DNA of 64,000 nucleotides. Source: Vanrija pseudolonga. Lineage: Eukaryota; Basidiomycota; Tremellomycetes; Trichosporonales; Trichosporonaceae. Shown one piece after another: positions 54,905-64,000 of the stretch (position 1 is the stretch's first letter; each line of letters begins with the position of its first letter). A program made the translations under genes and the position numbers. The notes under the pieces were generated by a model that made no database searches, was not told where the DNA came from, and saw only the letters and a list, made by a program, of their open reading frames with translations. The stretch covers positions 4,650,001 through 4,714,000 of the forward strand of contig NC_085849.1 of NCBI RefSeq assembly GCF_020906515.1, in the 5' to 3' direction.

Positions 54905-55797
54905 TGTTTGCACTGTGAGCTCTGAATCCCCGTCACGGTGCAGTCCCATCATGGCGAGGGGAAGTGATGGTATAGCGAGTGCCAAGACTGACACGCCAGA
55001 CAGATATGTAGCATATGCACCACACACTCCGTCGGCTACTACGAGGTGCGGAGCTCCCCCGAGGGAAGGTTTGACCTGGCTCGCTGCTGGCGCGGGTGGG
55101 TGCCACGGTTGAGCGGGGTAGTTGGCGCTGCGCGGGGATAAGGTGGCTGGACCCCAGGCCAAAGACAACCGAGGTCGCCGATGCCCCCGCTTACCTATCC
55201 GCTCGTCAACAACGGTAGGCTGGCCCACTCTCGGCCTTTTACATGCGTCCCAAAGCTCGGCCGTATCGTATGACTTGTGATAATGATTCCCCGTGGTGCT
55301 CCTCTTCCGATATGCGAGTCTAATGACATTCCCCACGCACCAGGTCATGCAAGCACCTTGCGGCTACGCCCTGCTTGCGCCTGACGCGACAACTCAGGGA
55401 GGCGCATGAGCCAAGCCTCTTGAGCAAACTCGACGGAATCAGTCGAGGTGTATGAGGAGTACAGGGTGTGTGCTTCCCACCACCACGACCGCCACCGCCC
55501 TCGCTGTTCACACTGGCATCAGCGTCACACAAAGCATGGCCTTGAGAGCTCCACGTCGTTGCTGACGCTTGCGAGGTCACGCGAATGACCATTGGATCTA
55601 GACCAGCGACGAGACGTCTCTGCGGCTACCACCGTCTACCATCGACAGCTCTTTCATTCAAGTTTCTCTGCCCTCCACATTGGTGCTGACGCCAGCGCGA
55701 GCAGGGGTTCGGGCGAGAATGTTTGTGTTGTATTGGGATCCACAGGAATGCTTATAAGCGCTGTCTGGCACGCTTTCGACGGAAGCAAATTTCCATG
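54905..55797. other. intergenic region
   Basis: Promoter of the MCT-like gene and upstream flank of tRNA-Arg; no protein gene seen. Confidence 0.4.
55751..55758 (+). promoter_or_regulatory. upstream TATA-like element of tRNA-Arg
   Basis: CTTATAAG 40-47 bases before the tRNA start. Upstream TATA elements at such a distance drive Pol III tRNA transcription in fission yeast; here this is inference from position. Confidence 0.4.
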
Positions 55798-55887
55798 GCC
55801 CGCGTAGCCGAGTGGCTAAGGCGTGCCTTTCCTATACAAATACAATTTGAAAGGGCAAGATCGTGGGTTCGATCCCCACCGTGGGTT
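55798..55887 (+). tRNA. tRNA-Arg (anticodon CCT), intron-containing
   Basis: A 90-nt gene: acceptor GCCCGCG/CGTGGGT with one G-U closing pair, D arm TAGCCGAGTGGCTAAGGC, anticodon stem TGCCT/GGGCA with loop TT-CCT-A-A, short variable loop AGATC and T arm GTGGG-TTCGATC-CCCAC. A 17-nt intron (55835-55851) lies after position 37. Overall it resembles eukaryotic tRNA-Arg(CCT). A serine or leucine identity suggested by the D arm is excluded by the short variable loop. Confidence 0.88.
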
Positions 55888-56467
55888 CTAATTGAAAAGT
55901 TGAAATGATGCTTCATGATTTTTACTGGGCCGATTAACAATTAGAAATTAGTTGGTTAGCCTGCACGTGTCTAACGCGTGGTTATGGCATGTTGCCATGC
56001 CGATGTCGCGTGGGAGTCGTGAAAGGCAGCGCCCGCGCGCCCGCACGCCCACCGAGCCGCGAGCCGCCGCCTGTACGCCTGTGAGAACCCGGCATCCGCT
56101 TGGCGCGATGGGCATCTTGGCTTGGGCCAGCGACCACTGTCGCACACCACAACGGCATTCCAGTGCGCAGTGCCCAGTCTCCTCGACAACTCACGCGCTG
56201 CTGACGCGGAATGGCCCATTCCCTGGCTAGGCACTGACCGTGTGGCCGCGTCGAGCGAAGACCGTGCAATCTCCACCACCTACGGTCAAGGTGGTCATCC
56301 GCGAGACCGTGCCTTTCGGGAAGAAAGTTGGCGGCTGTTGCCTAGACTCGCAATTCATGACTGCTGGAGGCGAGCAAGCGGCTGTACAAAAGGGAGACGC
56401 GTCGGTGCAATGCCATAAAGCTGCTTCTCACACGCTCTGGCAGCTCACCCCTCTCGTTGTTGCGATC
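55888..56467. other. intergenic region
   Basis: tRNA trailer and promoter of family C member 1. The family C frame is open upstream to 56240, but the residues there are not signal-peptide-like. Confidence 0.4.
55919..55923 (+). terminator. possible Pol III terminator after tRNA-Arg
   Basis: Run of five T, 32 bases after the tRNA end. Long for a trailer but the first T run of this length downstream. Confidence 0.35.
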
Positions 56468-57357
56468 ATGCTGCCTTGGGGTCTGGTATCGACGGCGCTG
56501 CTTGGCACAACGGCGTTCGCCCAGCCCACGGAAGGGTTCAACGACCATGGATGGCGCGGTCGACCTGGGCCGGCCCCAAGCCATCCGGCGAAGGCGACAC
56601 ACAGCAGCCGACTGAACGAGAGGTATCAAATAGGGGGGTTTACGCTGCAGGACTGGACCTCACCTGATGGACAAGTGTGGACGGTCAAGCACCCCGACGA
56701 GACGCTGCTGCCACTCCTAAAGACGCCGCCGGATGGGACGTCCCCCCGGGAACCAGACATATTCTGTGAGTGCGCTTGATTCTCTCATCACTGACTCTCT
56801 AGGGGTGGCAGGAAAGGTCGGGCGATTCACTACACGCATGCCTCCCCTGCCAGGAAACAGCACGCTTACACGAGTGTTCGACGCTACGCCTATCCTCTCG
56901 CACCCCGACAAGAGTGTCCTCGCGGAAGATCGGGACATTAGGCAATGGACGGTTGATTCGCGTAACTGGACCATCAGCAATCGGCCTTACAGTGAGTCAC
57001 GACATGTTAGCAAGCCGCTGATCAGGACTAGTCATCATATCAGAAGAGTATCCCGAGGGCTTCTTTGTTCAGGTCCCGTAAGTGCGCCGCTGTTTCTAGA
57101 TTCTGACCTTTCGCAGATCGAATCTGGCACCCGCAAAGGGATATACCATTCGTATAGCCAATGTATCTGACCCGTCGAGTAAGTCGGTTGAACCAGAGTG
57201 TCGCTGACGCAAAGTCACATCCTTCATTTCGAGCACCTTTGAGGTCAGGCAACGCGGGGGGCCGTCGTCAACCAGTGCCCGTACTTTCAGCATTGCTCCC
57301 GAGGTGGTCATCTTGGTTGTGACCACCATTGCGATCTTCCTCCATTTCCCCTTATAG
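56468..57357 (+). CDS. Kre9/Knh1-like GPI-anchored surface protein, family C member 1
   Basis: Five exons, 56468-56765, 56803-56991, 57044-57077, 57117-57178 and 57215-57357, give 241 residues. Signal peptide MLPWGLVSTALLGTTAFAQ; a linker; then a domain with FWVAGKVGRFTTRM, NWTISNRPYK, GFFVQVPSNLAPAKGYTIRIANVSDPSS and FISSTFEVR; and a hydrophobic C-terminus (about 224-241, VVILVVTTIAIFLHFPL), typical of a GPI attachment signal. The WxAG start, the GYxIRI strand and the closing STFEV strand fit the Kre9/Knh1 N-terminal (Ser-Thr-rich GPI protein) domain, linked in yeasts to wall beta-glucan. Exon phases match the paralogue at 59941, and exon 4 is 62 nt in both. Probably bound to plasma membrane or wall. 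An in-frame ATG farther upstream is possible but less likely. Confidence 0.8.
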
Positions 57358-57568
57358 TCCACACCAACGCCGCAGGTCGGTTGTTGTCAAGTTGTATGAC
57401 GAATGTGACGTCTCAGTACGAAGCCTCGTGGACACCCATCCTCGAAACTGAAACGGTCTAAACACTGTTGCATAAGCCATTCTACCTCACTAACCGTGGT
57501 TTGTACCGACGGCCTCAGCATTGTCTGATCTCTGATATCTGCTGGTCAGCGTACATCAACAAAGTGGC

Positions 57569-59262
57569 TCACCCCTGGCCCATCAAGTGTGCTGCCTCTG
57601 CGTGCTTTGCAAGGACACGCTCGATGGCGTCCATACCCTTCTTGAGATTCTCAATCTTGGGCCCGTACGAAAGGCGAACAAAGTGATGGCAAGGCGACTC
57701 GAACAGGTTCCTCCGTGCCGCCGGGTCAATGTCGAAGGCGATACCAGGGACACAAATGGCCTTTTCTTTGAGTAGTTCCTCAAAGAAGACGAGGCCATCG
57801 TCAAGGGGAGCAGGCAGGCCCGAGACGTCGAGCCAAATGTAGAACGTTGCGTGCGGCTCGGGATGGACCTTGAGTCCCGGCATCTTGGAGAGCCGGTCAA
57901 GCACATAGTCTCGCTTTGCCTTGAACGTCTTCTGCAGGGCAATCTTCTCCTTGTGCACACGGGCAGGGTCAAGGAGGGGGATCGCAGCAATCTGGAGTCT
58001 GGAGACAAGTCAACAGTGTCTCTGTTGGTCTACGTACGGGTGGTTGGCACCTCCGTCAAGGAACGAGCCCGAACTGGCGACCGCCGAAATGAGCTTCTTG
58101 GGCCCGACAACCCAACACACCCTCCATCCGGGCAGGCGGAAGCCTTTGGTAAGGCCGTCGATGATGACAACCGAGTCCTGGGATCAGCTACGGGCAAGTC
58201 GCTCCACTCACTTGGTTGACATCGTCAACATACGCTGCCCCGCTCAACGACTCGCCAAGGCGCGACTCGTCCTCCCAGTACTTGTAGAAGGAGTAGAACT
58301 CGTCGAGAATGATGGTCGTCTGGCCGTCGCCGATGCGAACGAGTTTCTTGAGGTCCTCGCCTTCAATGCACTGTCCAGTGGGGTTGCGAGCTGGTCTGTC
58401 AGGTTCATCAACCATGGTACGTACGGTTCGACATCACCACCACACTGAGGCTGAACGTCGCAATGTCCCTCTTAAGCTGGGCGGCATTAGCAATTGTCAG
58501 TTGCGTTGAAACCCACGCGGTCAATGTCCAAGTGGTAGTTGTTCTCCGGGAGGAGCGGCGTAGGGATGGGGATGAGCCGCTTGAACACGGCAAGTACCTC
58601 GGAGTAGGTAGTGTACTCTGGGATCTGGTATCCGCAGTACACGTCACCGATGACCGCAGCGACGCGGCTCATCCCAGCTCGGCCGCCTGGAACAATACAG
58701 ACGTTCTCGTAAGTGTACTGGCTGGCCATTCCCTTGCGATACGTCTCGTTGTAGAGTTTCTGCGCGGATCAGAACAGCCATTTCGTGCCATACTCACGGC
58801 AACGGCCTTGCGGAGCTGCTTGACTCCGGCAGTAGGGGCATACTCGTGGATGAGCTCGCCTTCGGTGTCAAAGTCGAGTGCCGTGGGGCGCGGCGGGGCA
58901 TCGGGCAGTGGGCCGACCTCTGGAGCACCTTGTCCCATGTTTCCCCAGTCGGGATTGTCGTACGAGAAGCCATTGGCCATGGCACTGATAGTCAGCCCAG
59001 TGAAGCCCAGCCAGAGGCGTACCGGTCAGTGCAGTAAATGACACCTGTCGAGCCTGGATGCGTGATACCTGGGACATCACCCGGTCTCTTCTGGATCTGC
59101 GCGTGTAAGTGGAAAGATCCTCGGTCCCTGAACACCCACCTCGTTGCCGACGTACTCGCGGAGGATCATGTGCGCCTCCGACGTCCTCTCAACGCGCATC
59201 ACGTCAATGACCTTCTTTGCGACATCGACGAGACGCTGCTTCTTCTTGGCTGGCTCGGACAT
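57569..59262 (-). CDS. class I/II PLP aminotransferase
   Basis: Fold type I aminotransferase related to aspartate/aromatic aminotransferases, probably cytosolic. Nine exons (minus strand): 59140-59262, 59081-59096, 59023-59044, 58798-58984, 58517-58759, 58425-58476, 58212-58390, 58038-58177, 57569-57998; 463 residues. Phases agree throughout. Seen: MANGFSYDNPDWGNMGQGAPEVGPLP, YAPTAGVKQLRKAVAKLYNETYR, ENVCIVPGGRAGMSRV (cofactor phosphate loop), VVVMSNPRNPTGQ, TTIILDEFYSFY (Asp to the PLP ring nitrogen), DGLTKGFRLPGWRVCW (Schiff-base Lys) and HHFVRLSYG with the carboxylate-binding Arg. Exons of 16 and 22 nt near the start are unusual. A TATA-like TAATATA lies at 59324. The amino donor is not evident. 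It is flanked by the two family C genes. Confidence 0.92.
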
Positions 59263-59940
59263 GGTGCGAGGGGAGTCGAGGTGGTACTGGGGGTACGTTG
59301 GGCAAACTGCATCGTCTCTTGGGTAATATACAATACGGGTAGATGACGTGGGAAGGGCTACAAGACTTTGTTCATTCCAAAGTTTACGACGTCATTGTCG
59401 TTCGGGAGACTGGGCCGGCCGGACACGACGCACCACTGCCCACCCAGGCTGGTCACCCCTGGTCGGACAGGTGCCGCTATCTCCGTGGTCCCCACCGGTC
59501 CCTCAACTCCTTGTCCGCCGCACCAGAGCCGACACGCGGTACCCCGAGCTGCAGTCCGGACAGACAGGTCGGACGCGGCACCAACCCCGGCGGCTCGAGT
59601 CACAGTCGAGCATCACCGTCCGTCGTCTGGACAACCACTCGACCGCAAACACCGTGTGGTGTTCATCTCTTGTCTGTTTGGCTCGAAACGGCAGCCCCCC
59701 GTCGACTCCACCGCGCCTTGTAACGACGTGACAATGTCTGAAACGGCAGGCGGTAACATGCAGCCATGAGTTGGGGTTGTCTGGTTTGCACCTGTGGACC
59801 AGGGACCCCATGATGGGTTCAGGACAGTTCCCCGTGCAACCACAACCAACGCGTCGGGGCGACAGCAACTGGGCGCAGTTGGTGAGGGATCACGGATAAC
59901 ATGTCAACGAAGCCTGGTCTTTGGCGGTGTGCACTTCACC
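59263..59940. other. divergent promoter region
   Basis: Lies between the aminotransferase (minus) and family C member 2 (plus). Overlapping open frames of up to 133 codons exist in all three plus frames, but none has a domain or a plausible start. Confidence 0.4.
59324..59330 (-). promoter_or_regulatory. TATA-like element of the class I/II aminotransferase
   Basis: TATATTA on the minus strand, 62-68 bases before the ATG at 59262. Confidence 0.45.
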
Positions 59941-60822
59941 ATGTACTCGCCTTTAGCTGTTATCGCACTCGCCCTCGGTGCCCTCCGAGTGGTGGCCCAG
60001 AATCACACCCACGGCAAGAATGAGACTCAGCAGGGTCAGAGTTCACAGAGCAACGGCACCGACCACCCGAGCACCTCGCCAATAGATGTCAGGCCTTATC
60101 CCCTCAACGCGACCGTCTCTCGCAACCTCACCAACTCGAACGGCGACATTGTAACAACCCGCGAGCCCCATCCGTCGGCCATGCCATTGCGGTGGGAAGG
60201 GCGGGCGTTCGAATCACCAAACAACGCCTCGTGGTGTAAGTACACGCATCGTCTAACCACGTCGCTGATGTGCTTGCCCAGGGGTCGCTGGCAAACAGGC
60301 TCGGTTTGCGACGTACACATCACGACAGGCGCCGTTGGACACATACTGGCCCGTGTTCGATGCCCTCTTTCTCTTGTCACACCAAGACAACGATGTCTTG
60401 CCGCAGGAGCTGAACATTTGGCTATGGAGACCTCAGTCAGATCCCTCCAAGCCTTTCGGTGAGTCGCTCTGCTGAGGAGTAGGTGTGAAGTCGCTGACGT
60501 CGGACCAGGCCCTATGCAGCTCGGAGGTGGAGGGTTCATTGTCGACGTGCCGTGAGCAATCCCACCTACACGCACCGACTGACCCCAACCCAGGCCAAAC
60601 ATCAACGCATCGGATGGCTACTACATCAGGCTTGCAAACGTATCGGACTCTTCCAGTGAGTGCATGTCCTCTACTCCGTGCTGACTGCAAGTCACTTACT
60701 ACGACACGCCCAAGTTTGAGATCAAGAAGGCCGGGGCCAAGGGAAGCGGGGAAGCCGCAAAGCAGGTGCCAGTTGCCGCCGCACTTGTCTGCCTTGGCGT
60801 TGGGCTCGTTGCCGTCGCTTGA
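59941..60822 (+). CDS. Kre9/Knh1-like GPI-anchored surface protein, family C member 2
   Basis: Five exons, 59941-60235, 60282-60458, 60509-60551, 60594-60655 and 60692-60822, encode 235 residues. Signal peptide MYSPLAVIALALGALRVVAQ, a Ser/Asn/Gln-rich stretch with several N-glycosylation sequons, then the Kre9/Knh1-like domain: SWWVAGKQARFATYTS, ELNIWLWRPQSDPSKPFGP, GGGGFIVDVPPNINASDGYYIRLANVSDSSITYYDTPKFEIK. A Lys/Gly/Ala linker (about 205-216) leads to VPVAAALVCLGVGLVAVA at the very end, a GPI signal with no charged tail. The splice pattern is the same as in the 56468 gene. The clear strands of the domain make this the better annotated of the pair. Role: wall glycoprotein; direct evidence for glucan binding is lacking. 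Confidence 0.82.
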
Positions 60823-61453
60823 AGCTGCCACGGTGCCGTCCTCAGCTCGAGTGGGCGGGCGTCGCGTCACGTTGAATATTGTAGCTACTGCACACTGTAC
60901 TCATTACCAATGCTGCTCCTCCTCGTTGTTGTACTCGTCCAGGTATCGTTGTGGTGCCCCACCGGATGGAGTGACTGCCGTTGGAGCCAAATGCCAAACA
61001 AGCGCAGCTGGCCCTGGTGCTGAGAATGCTCGCCGGCCCACCTGCCGACCGGCGCTGGCGCATCCACGATCCTACCGGCCGCTGCTGGTGATGACCCGTG
61101 AGAGGAATCATGTGACCGTTGTCAACGGTGTTGATCCCATCCCCTTCACACTGTTCCTCGGTGCTCGTCCGATGGAGTACCGCTGAGAGGGCAACTGCCT
61201 AACATGGTCGAAGCAGATTCGCCCCTCAAAGTTGGTGCAGAGGAGGTCGTTCCTCAACAACGGCGCGAGCCCTTAACGGCAGTGCCCCAGTGTTGGATTC
61301 CGTAAACACGCGTCGGAAAGAGGTATGGAGGCCGTTCAGCACGCGGCTTGGTGTCACTTCCTACACCATCATTCACCCCGGTATCATTCGACATAACGAC
61401 GCGCTGCGTCTCTCGCTGATTCGGTGGACCAGTCCGTGGCCCAAGTGGGACAC

Positions 61454-61552
61454 ATGTCATCGTCTATCTTCTCCTGGAACTACACCACCGTCTTGGCTAC
61501 TTTAGGCATTGCCCTCGTCGTTGTGGGCCTAATCCTCCTGTGCACTCTATGA
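61454..61552 (+). other. possible membrane-helix exon or relic
   Basis: An open stretch of 32 codons: MSSSIFSWNYTTVLATLGIALVVVGLILLCTL is one clean hydrophobic helix (I give it here only as ending in LVVVGLILLCTL). A branch-like CTGATTC and acceptor GGACCAG lie just upstream, so it could be the last exon of a small tail-anchored or GPI protein, or the end of a lost third family C copy. The rest of such a gene could not be fixed. Confidence 0.3.
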
Positions 61553-62588
61553 GACACGCGACGGCTCGTGACCATTCCGGACTCGCTCACACGACGCCTC
61601 GCAGGCCTTGCAAGAAGAACAAGACGTTTGTCTTTTGATTAGAGTTGGGTTGCGGGCTGGGTACAAAAGGTCCTCGGGACGGCGCCGTGTCCCAGCGTGC
61701 TCTGCAAGCTCCTCGTACAGACCCGACATACTCGGCTCGTTGAGACGAGTCTTGGGCAACAGGTTCCACCGACCGGCGACAGTTTGGCTCAACCCGTCAA
61801 ACCTACGCGGGATGGCGTGTTGTTCCCCCTGTGAGGAGCCTGGCTATTGTAGCAGAGGCGCGGGACAGGACGCGTGCATCAAAGGGTGCCTCGACTGTAC
61901 CTTCGGTAAATTAGGCACACGACGTGCAGCCCTGTCCGTCGATGGGACTTGTGCATTGCGCGGGGATGACGCCAGTCTCACCCAGTCCAAGAGAGGTGCA
62001 GACTTGGGAACTGGATAGGTTTGGGAATCCATACATGCTTCATTAATGCCAGACCAAGTTGGGCAATGTAGCAAACCTGGGGTTGACATACTCCTCCCGC
62101 CCGCCAAACTTCTCAGACTCACCCCTGCCTCCGCCGCCACCGCCGTCGTCGTCATTCTGTGCTTCACCTCGATGTAACGCCTTCACGTGCAGGTATGATA
62201 CGCAGGCACCACGCCACTGGTGCCTCAAGTCGCGTTCATCAAGAAGTCTGGGTACAATGGCGTCGACGTGCACTGGCGGGCATAGTTCTAACCCTGGACG
62301 CACTCGCACCCGCTGTTTCCAGTTTGGCACTTCATGGCGTACTCCACCAGCAACCAACTGCTCGGGTCATGCCTTGAGCATAATGTTGACGCACTGTGCC
62401 CCCCCCTTGCCGAGCCCCTGTCCTGTACCATGTTTTCCTTGATTATTCATTGCAGCAAGCCCCCAGGATGTCACCTGGAGAATCGTCGAGGTCATAACCG
62501 CGCGACAGCGCCGATCAGCACTGCTTCTTCGCCTCTTCTCGCATCCTTTGGGCATTGCCAGTCCTCTCACCGGGTTGGTTGTCTCTGG

Positions 62589-62596
62589 TTTATAAC
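62589..62596 (+). promoter_or_regulatory. TATA-like element of the GH16 gene
   Basis: TTTATAAC 54-61 bases before the ATG at 62650. Confidence 0.5.
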
Positions 62597-62649
62597 TTGG
62601 GCCCCTTTCTCTCAGAGCCGTGCAACACCCAACCCACCTCGGCTGAATC

Positions 62650-63707
62650 ATGGTAGCCGCGCTCGTCGTCTTCTACCTCCTGGTTCTCTCCCCAGTCAAC
62701 GCATGGTGGCTATCTGTGAGTTGCCCGGCTTCCTTTGAGTGTACTAACACGATCAGAAAAACCACCAGGGCAACTCTTTCTACAACGACTGGTGGTGGTG
62801 GACCGACAATGACCCCACCAGCGGCACTGTCAACTACGTGCCCCTGTGGCAAGGCCAACAGCAGGGTCTTACATGGGTCACCAACAGCAATCAGTTCGGC
62901 ATGAGGGTTGAATCGTCGTACATGGTCGGCGAGCAGGAGAGGGGCCGCAAGTCTATTCGCATCCAAAGCAACGACCAGTATGGCAAGGGATCCATGTTCG
63001 TCCTCGACCTCGCGCACATGCCTCAAGGCTGCGGTACCTGGCCCGGTGAGTACAGGCGACTTGGTGTTGGTGTCGCCGCTGACTTGGTAGCGTACTGGAG
63101 CAATGGTCAAGGCACCTGGCCCGATGGCGGCGAGATTGATTTCATTGAAGGCACAAACTCGATCAGCAACGACCGCAACCGCTACACGATTCACACTGGC
63201 TTCACTTCTAGTTGCACAATGACGTGGGCAAACAAGGATCAGTTCACCGGATCGGCTTATCTCACCGACTGCAGGGGGTATGCCGGGTGTAACGTAATCG
63301 CCAAGGACGACACTAGCTTTGGCGCCGGCCTCAACCGCGTTGGAGGCGGCTGGCACGTCTTCCGCTGGGATGACAGTGGCATGGCCTTCTGGTGGTTCCC
63401 TCGTAACGCCGGCAACATTCCGTCGGTCCTGACTGGCGGCAGCAACACTATCAACGACTCTGATCTCGGCATGCCCGATGCAATCTTCCCCAATGACCAA
63501 AACTGCGACATGTCAACGAGGTTCACACCTCAGAACATCATCTTCGACACCACAATGTGCGGCTCGTGGCCAAATAACTGGGACGGCAACTGCAGTGGCG
63601 ACTGGGGTAACTCGACTTGGGGATGCCCCAACTTGGTTCGAAACTATCCTTCTCAGTTCAAGGAGGCGTACTGGCTCATCAACAGCCTCAAGATTTACTC
63701 TCAATAA
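62650..63707 (+). CDS. secreted GH16 endo-beta-1,3(4)-glucanase-like protein
   Basis: Glycoside hydrolase of family 16 (laminarinase-like), which cuts beta-1,3 or mixed beta-1,3/1,4-glucan outside the cell. Three exons, 62650-62715, 62757-63045 and 63091-63707, give 323 residues. Signal peptide MVAALVVFYLLVLSPVNAWW; then [43 protein letters not shown], where GEIDFIEG holds the ExDxxE catalytic set (nucleophile Glu, helper Asp, acid/base Glu). Later landmarks are TIHTGFTSSC, GWHVFRWDDSGMAFWWFPR and a C-terminal CGSWPNNWDGNCSGDWGNSTWGCPN segment typical of fungal members. The length is normal. No GPI signal or helix at the C-terminus, so it should be released. A role in remodelling its own wall or digesting other fungi is likely. 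Confidence 0.93.
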
Positions 63708-64000
63708 GCGGCGGTGGTGTTATGGACACTATAAGGACAATAGATTGATAATGGAGTATGTACATTGTGTGGAATGTGTACAGGCGTGGGGTTGGGGTGG
63801 GCGGGGGGCAGTGAGCGACAGCAGCGACGATGGTAAGGCAGTGACGACGGGAGCGCCGATGGCAATGACGGGCCCAACCCTACACCCATCCCCGAACGTA
63901 TCGGGGGTCGTCGCCCTTTGCCGCAGCATCTGGGGGGAGTTGCGTCGGCGGTGTCGTGGCTCCAGGCGCCGGGCTTGCCGCGTCTGCGGCGAAACCGGCG

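Larger units (their letters stand above)
60823..62649. other. intergenic region, 1.8 kb
   Basis: 3' flank of family C member 2 and promoter of the GH16 gene. A short hydrophobic frame at 61454-61552 is listed separately. Other open frames (for example 61608-62018) show no feature. Confidence 0.4.

Noticed and set aside
55798-55887. Reading the tRNA at 55.8 kb as tRNA-Ser (TGA), since TTTGAAA appears in the loop region
   Set aside because: The variable loop has only five bases and the intron at the canonical site leaves anticodon CCT; the whole sequence resembles tRNA-Arg(CCT).
1-64000. Transposons, retroelements, virus-like elements, CRISPR arrays
   Set aside because: No reverse transcriptase, integrase, transposase, capsid or Cas-like protein, no long terminal repeats and no regularly spaced repeats were recognised in any frame.

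Overview
The window looks like nuclear chromosomal DNA of a basidiomycete yeast, most likely a tremellomycete of the Trichosporonales type. This rests on dense, GC-rich genes, many introns of only 32-50 nt (GTGAGT/GTAAGT donors, CTGAC-type branch sites close to the acceptor), two intron-containing tRNA genes, and a gene content of fungal transporters, mannosidase, glucanase, lectins and GPI proteins. The species is an inference. I saw no transposon, virus-like element, CRISPR array or rRNA gene. Almost every protein gene is spliced; exon joins below were worked out by hand from splice signals, reading-frame phase and agreement between paralogues.

Layout. 1-9.8 kb: 3' part of a GH38 alpha-mannosidase, a 2-oxoglutarate/Fe(II) dioxygenase, an NCS2 purine (xanthine/uric acid) permease with GATAAG sites upstream, an MFS sugar transporter and a small two-helix membrane protein. 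10.8-16 kb: three genes and one remnant of an unrecognised family of secreted cysteine proteins that look like Kex2-processed pre-proproteins (family A). 16.4-19.8 kb: an M20 amidohydrolase converging on a class III aminotransferase.

20.8-34.5 kb: a head-to-tail array of four paralogues of a type I plasma-membrane or cell-wall protein (family B): signal peptide, low-complexity stalk, glycosylated ectodomain in two exon-encoded modules, one membrane helix followed by Cys-Cys and a basic patch, and a long cytosolic tail with a PPxY motif. One copy is 5'-truncated and two carry a one-base frameshift. A multi-span membrane protein (35 kb) follows, then tRNA-Pro(AGG).

36.6-42.7 kb: an APC amino-acid/GABA-type permease and a Dal5-like MFS permease, separated by long intergenic DNA. 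46-50.4 kb: three beta-trefoil (ricin-B-type) secreted lectins, one of which looks broken. 51-55 kb: a TauD-type dioxygenase and a monocarboxylate-transporter-like MFS gene. 55.8 kb: tRNA-Arg(CCT). 56.5-60.8 kb: two Kre9/Knh1-like GPI-anchored proteins (family C) flanking a class I/II aminotransferase with 16- and 22-nt exons. 62.6-63.7 kb: a secreted GH16 beta-glucanase.

Taken together this is an accessory neighbourhood with two themes: cell surface and secretome (families A, B and C, lectins, GH16, mannosidase) and scavenging of nitrogen and carbon (purine, allantoate-type, GABA-type, sugar and monocarboxylate carriers, aminotransferases, dioxygenases). The tandem family B array is the best candidate for an undescribed system.
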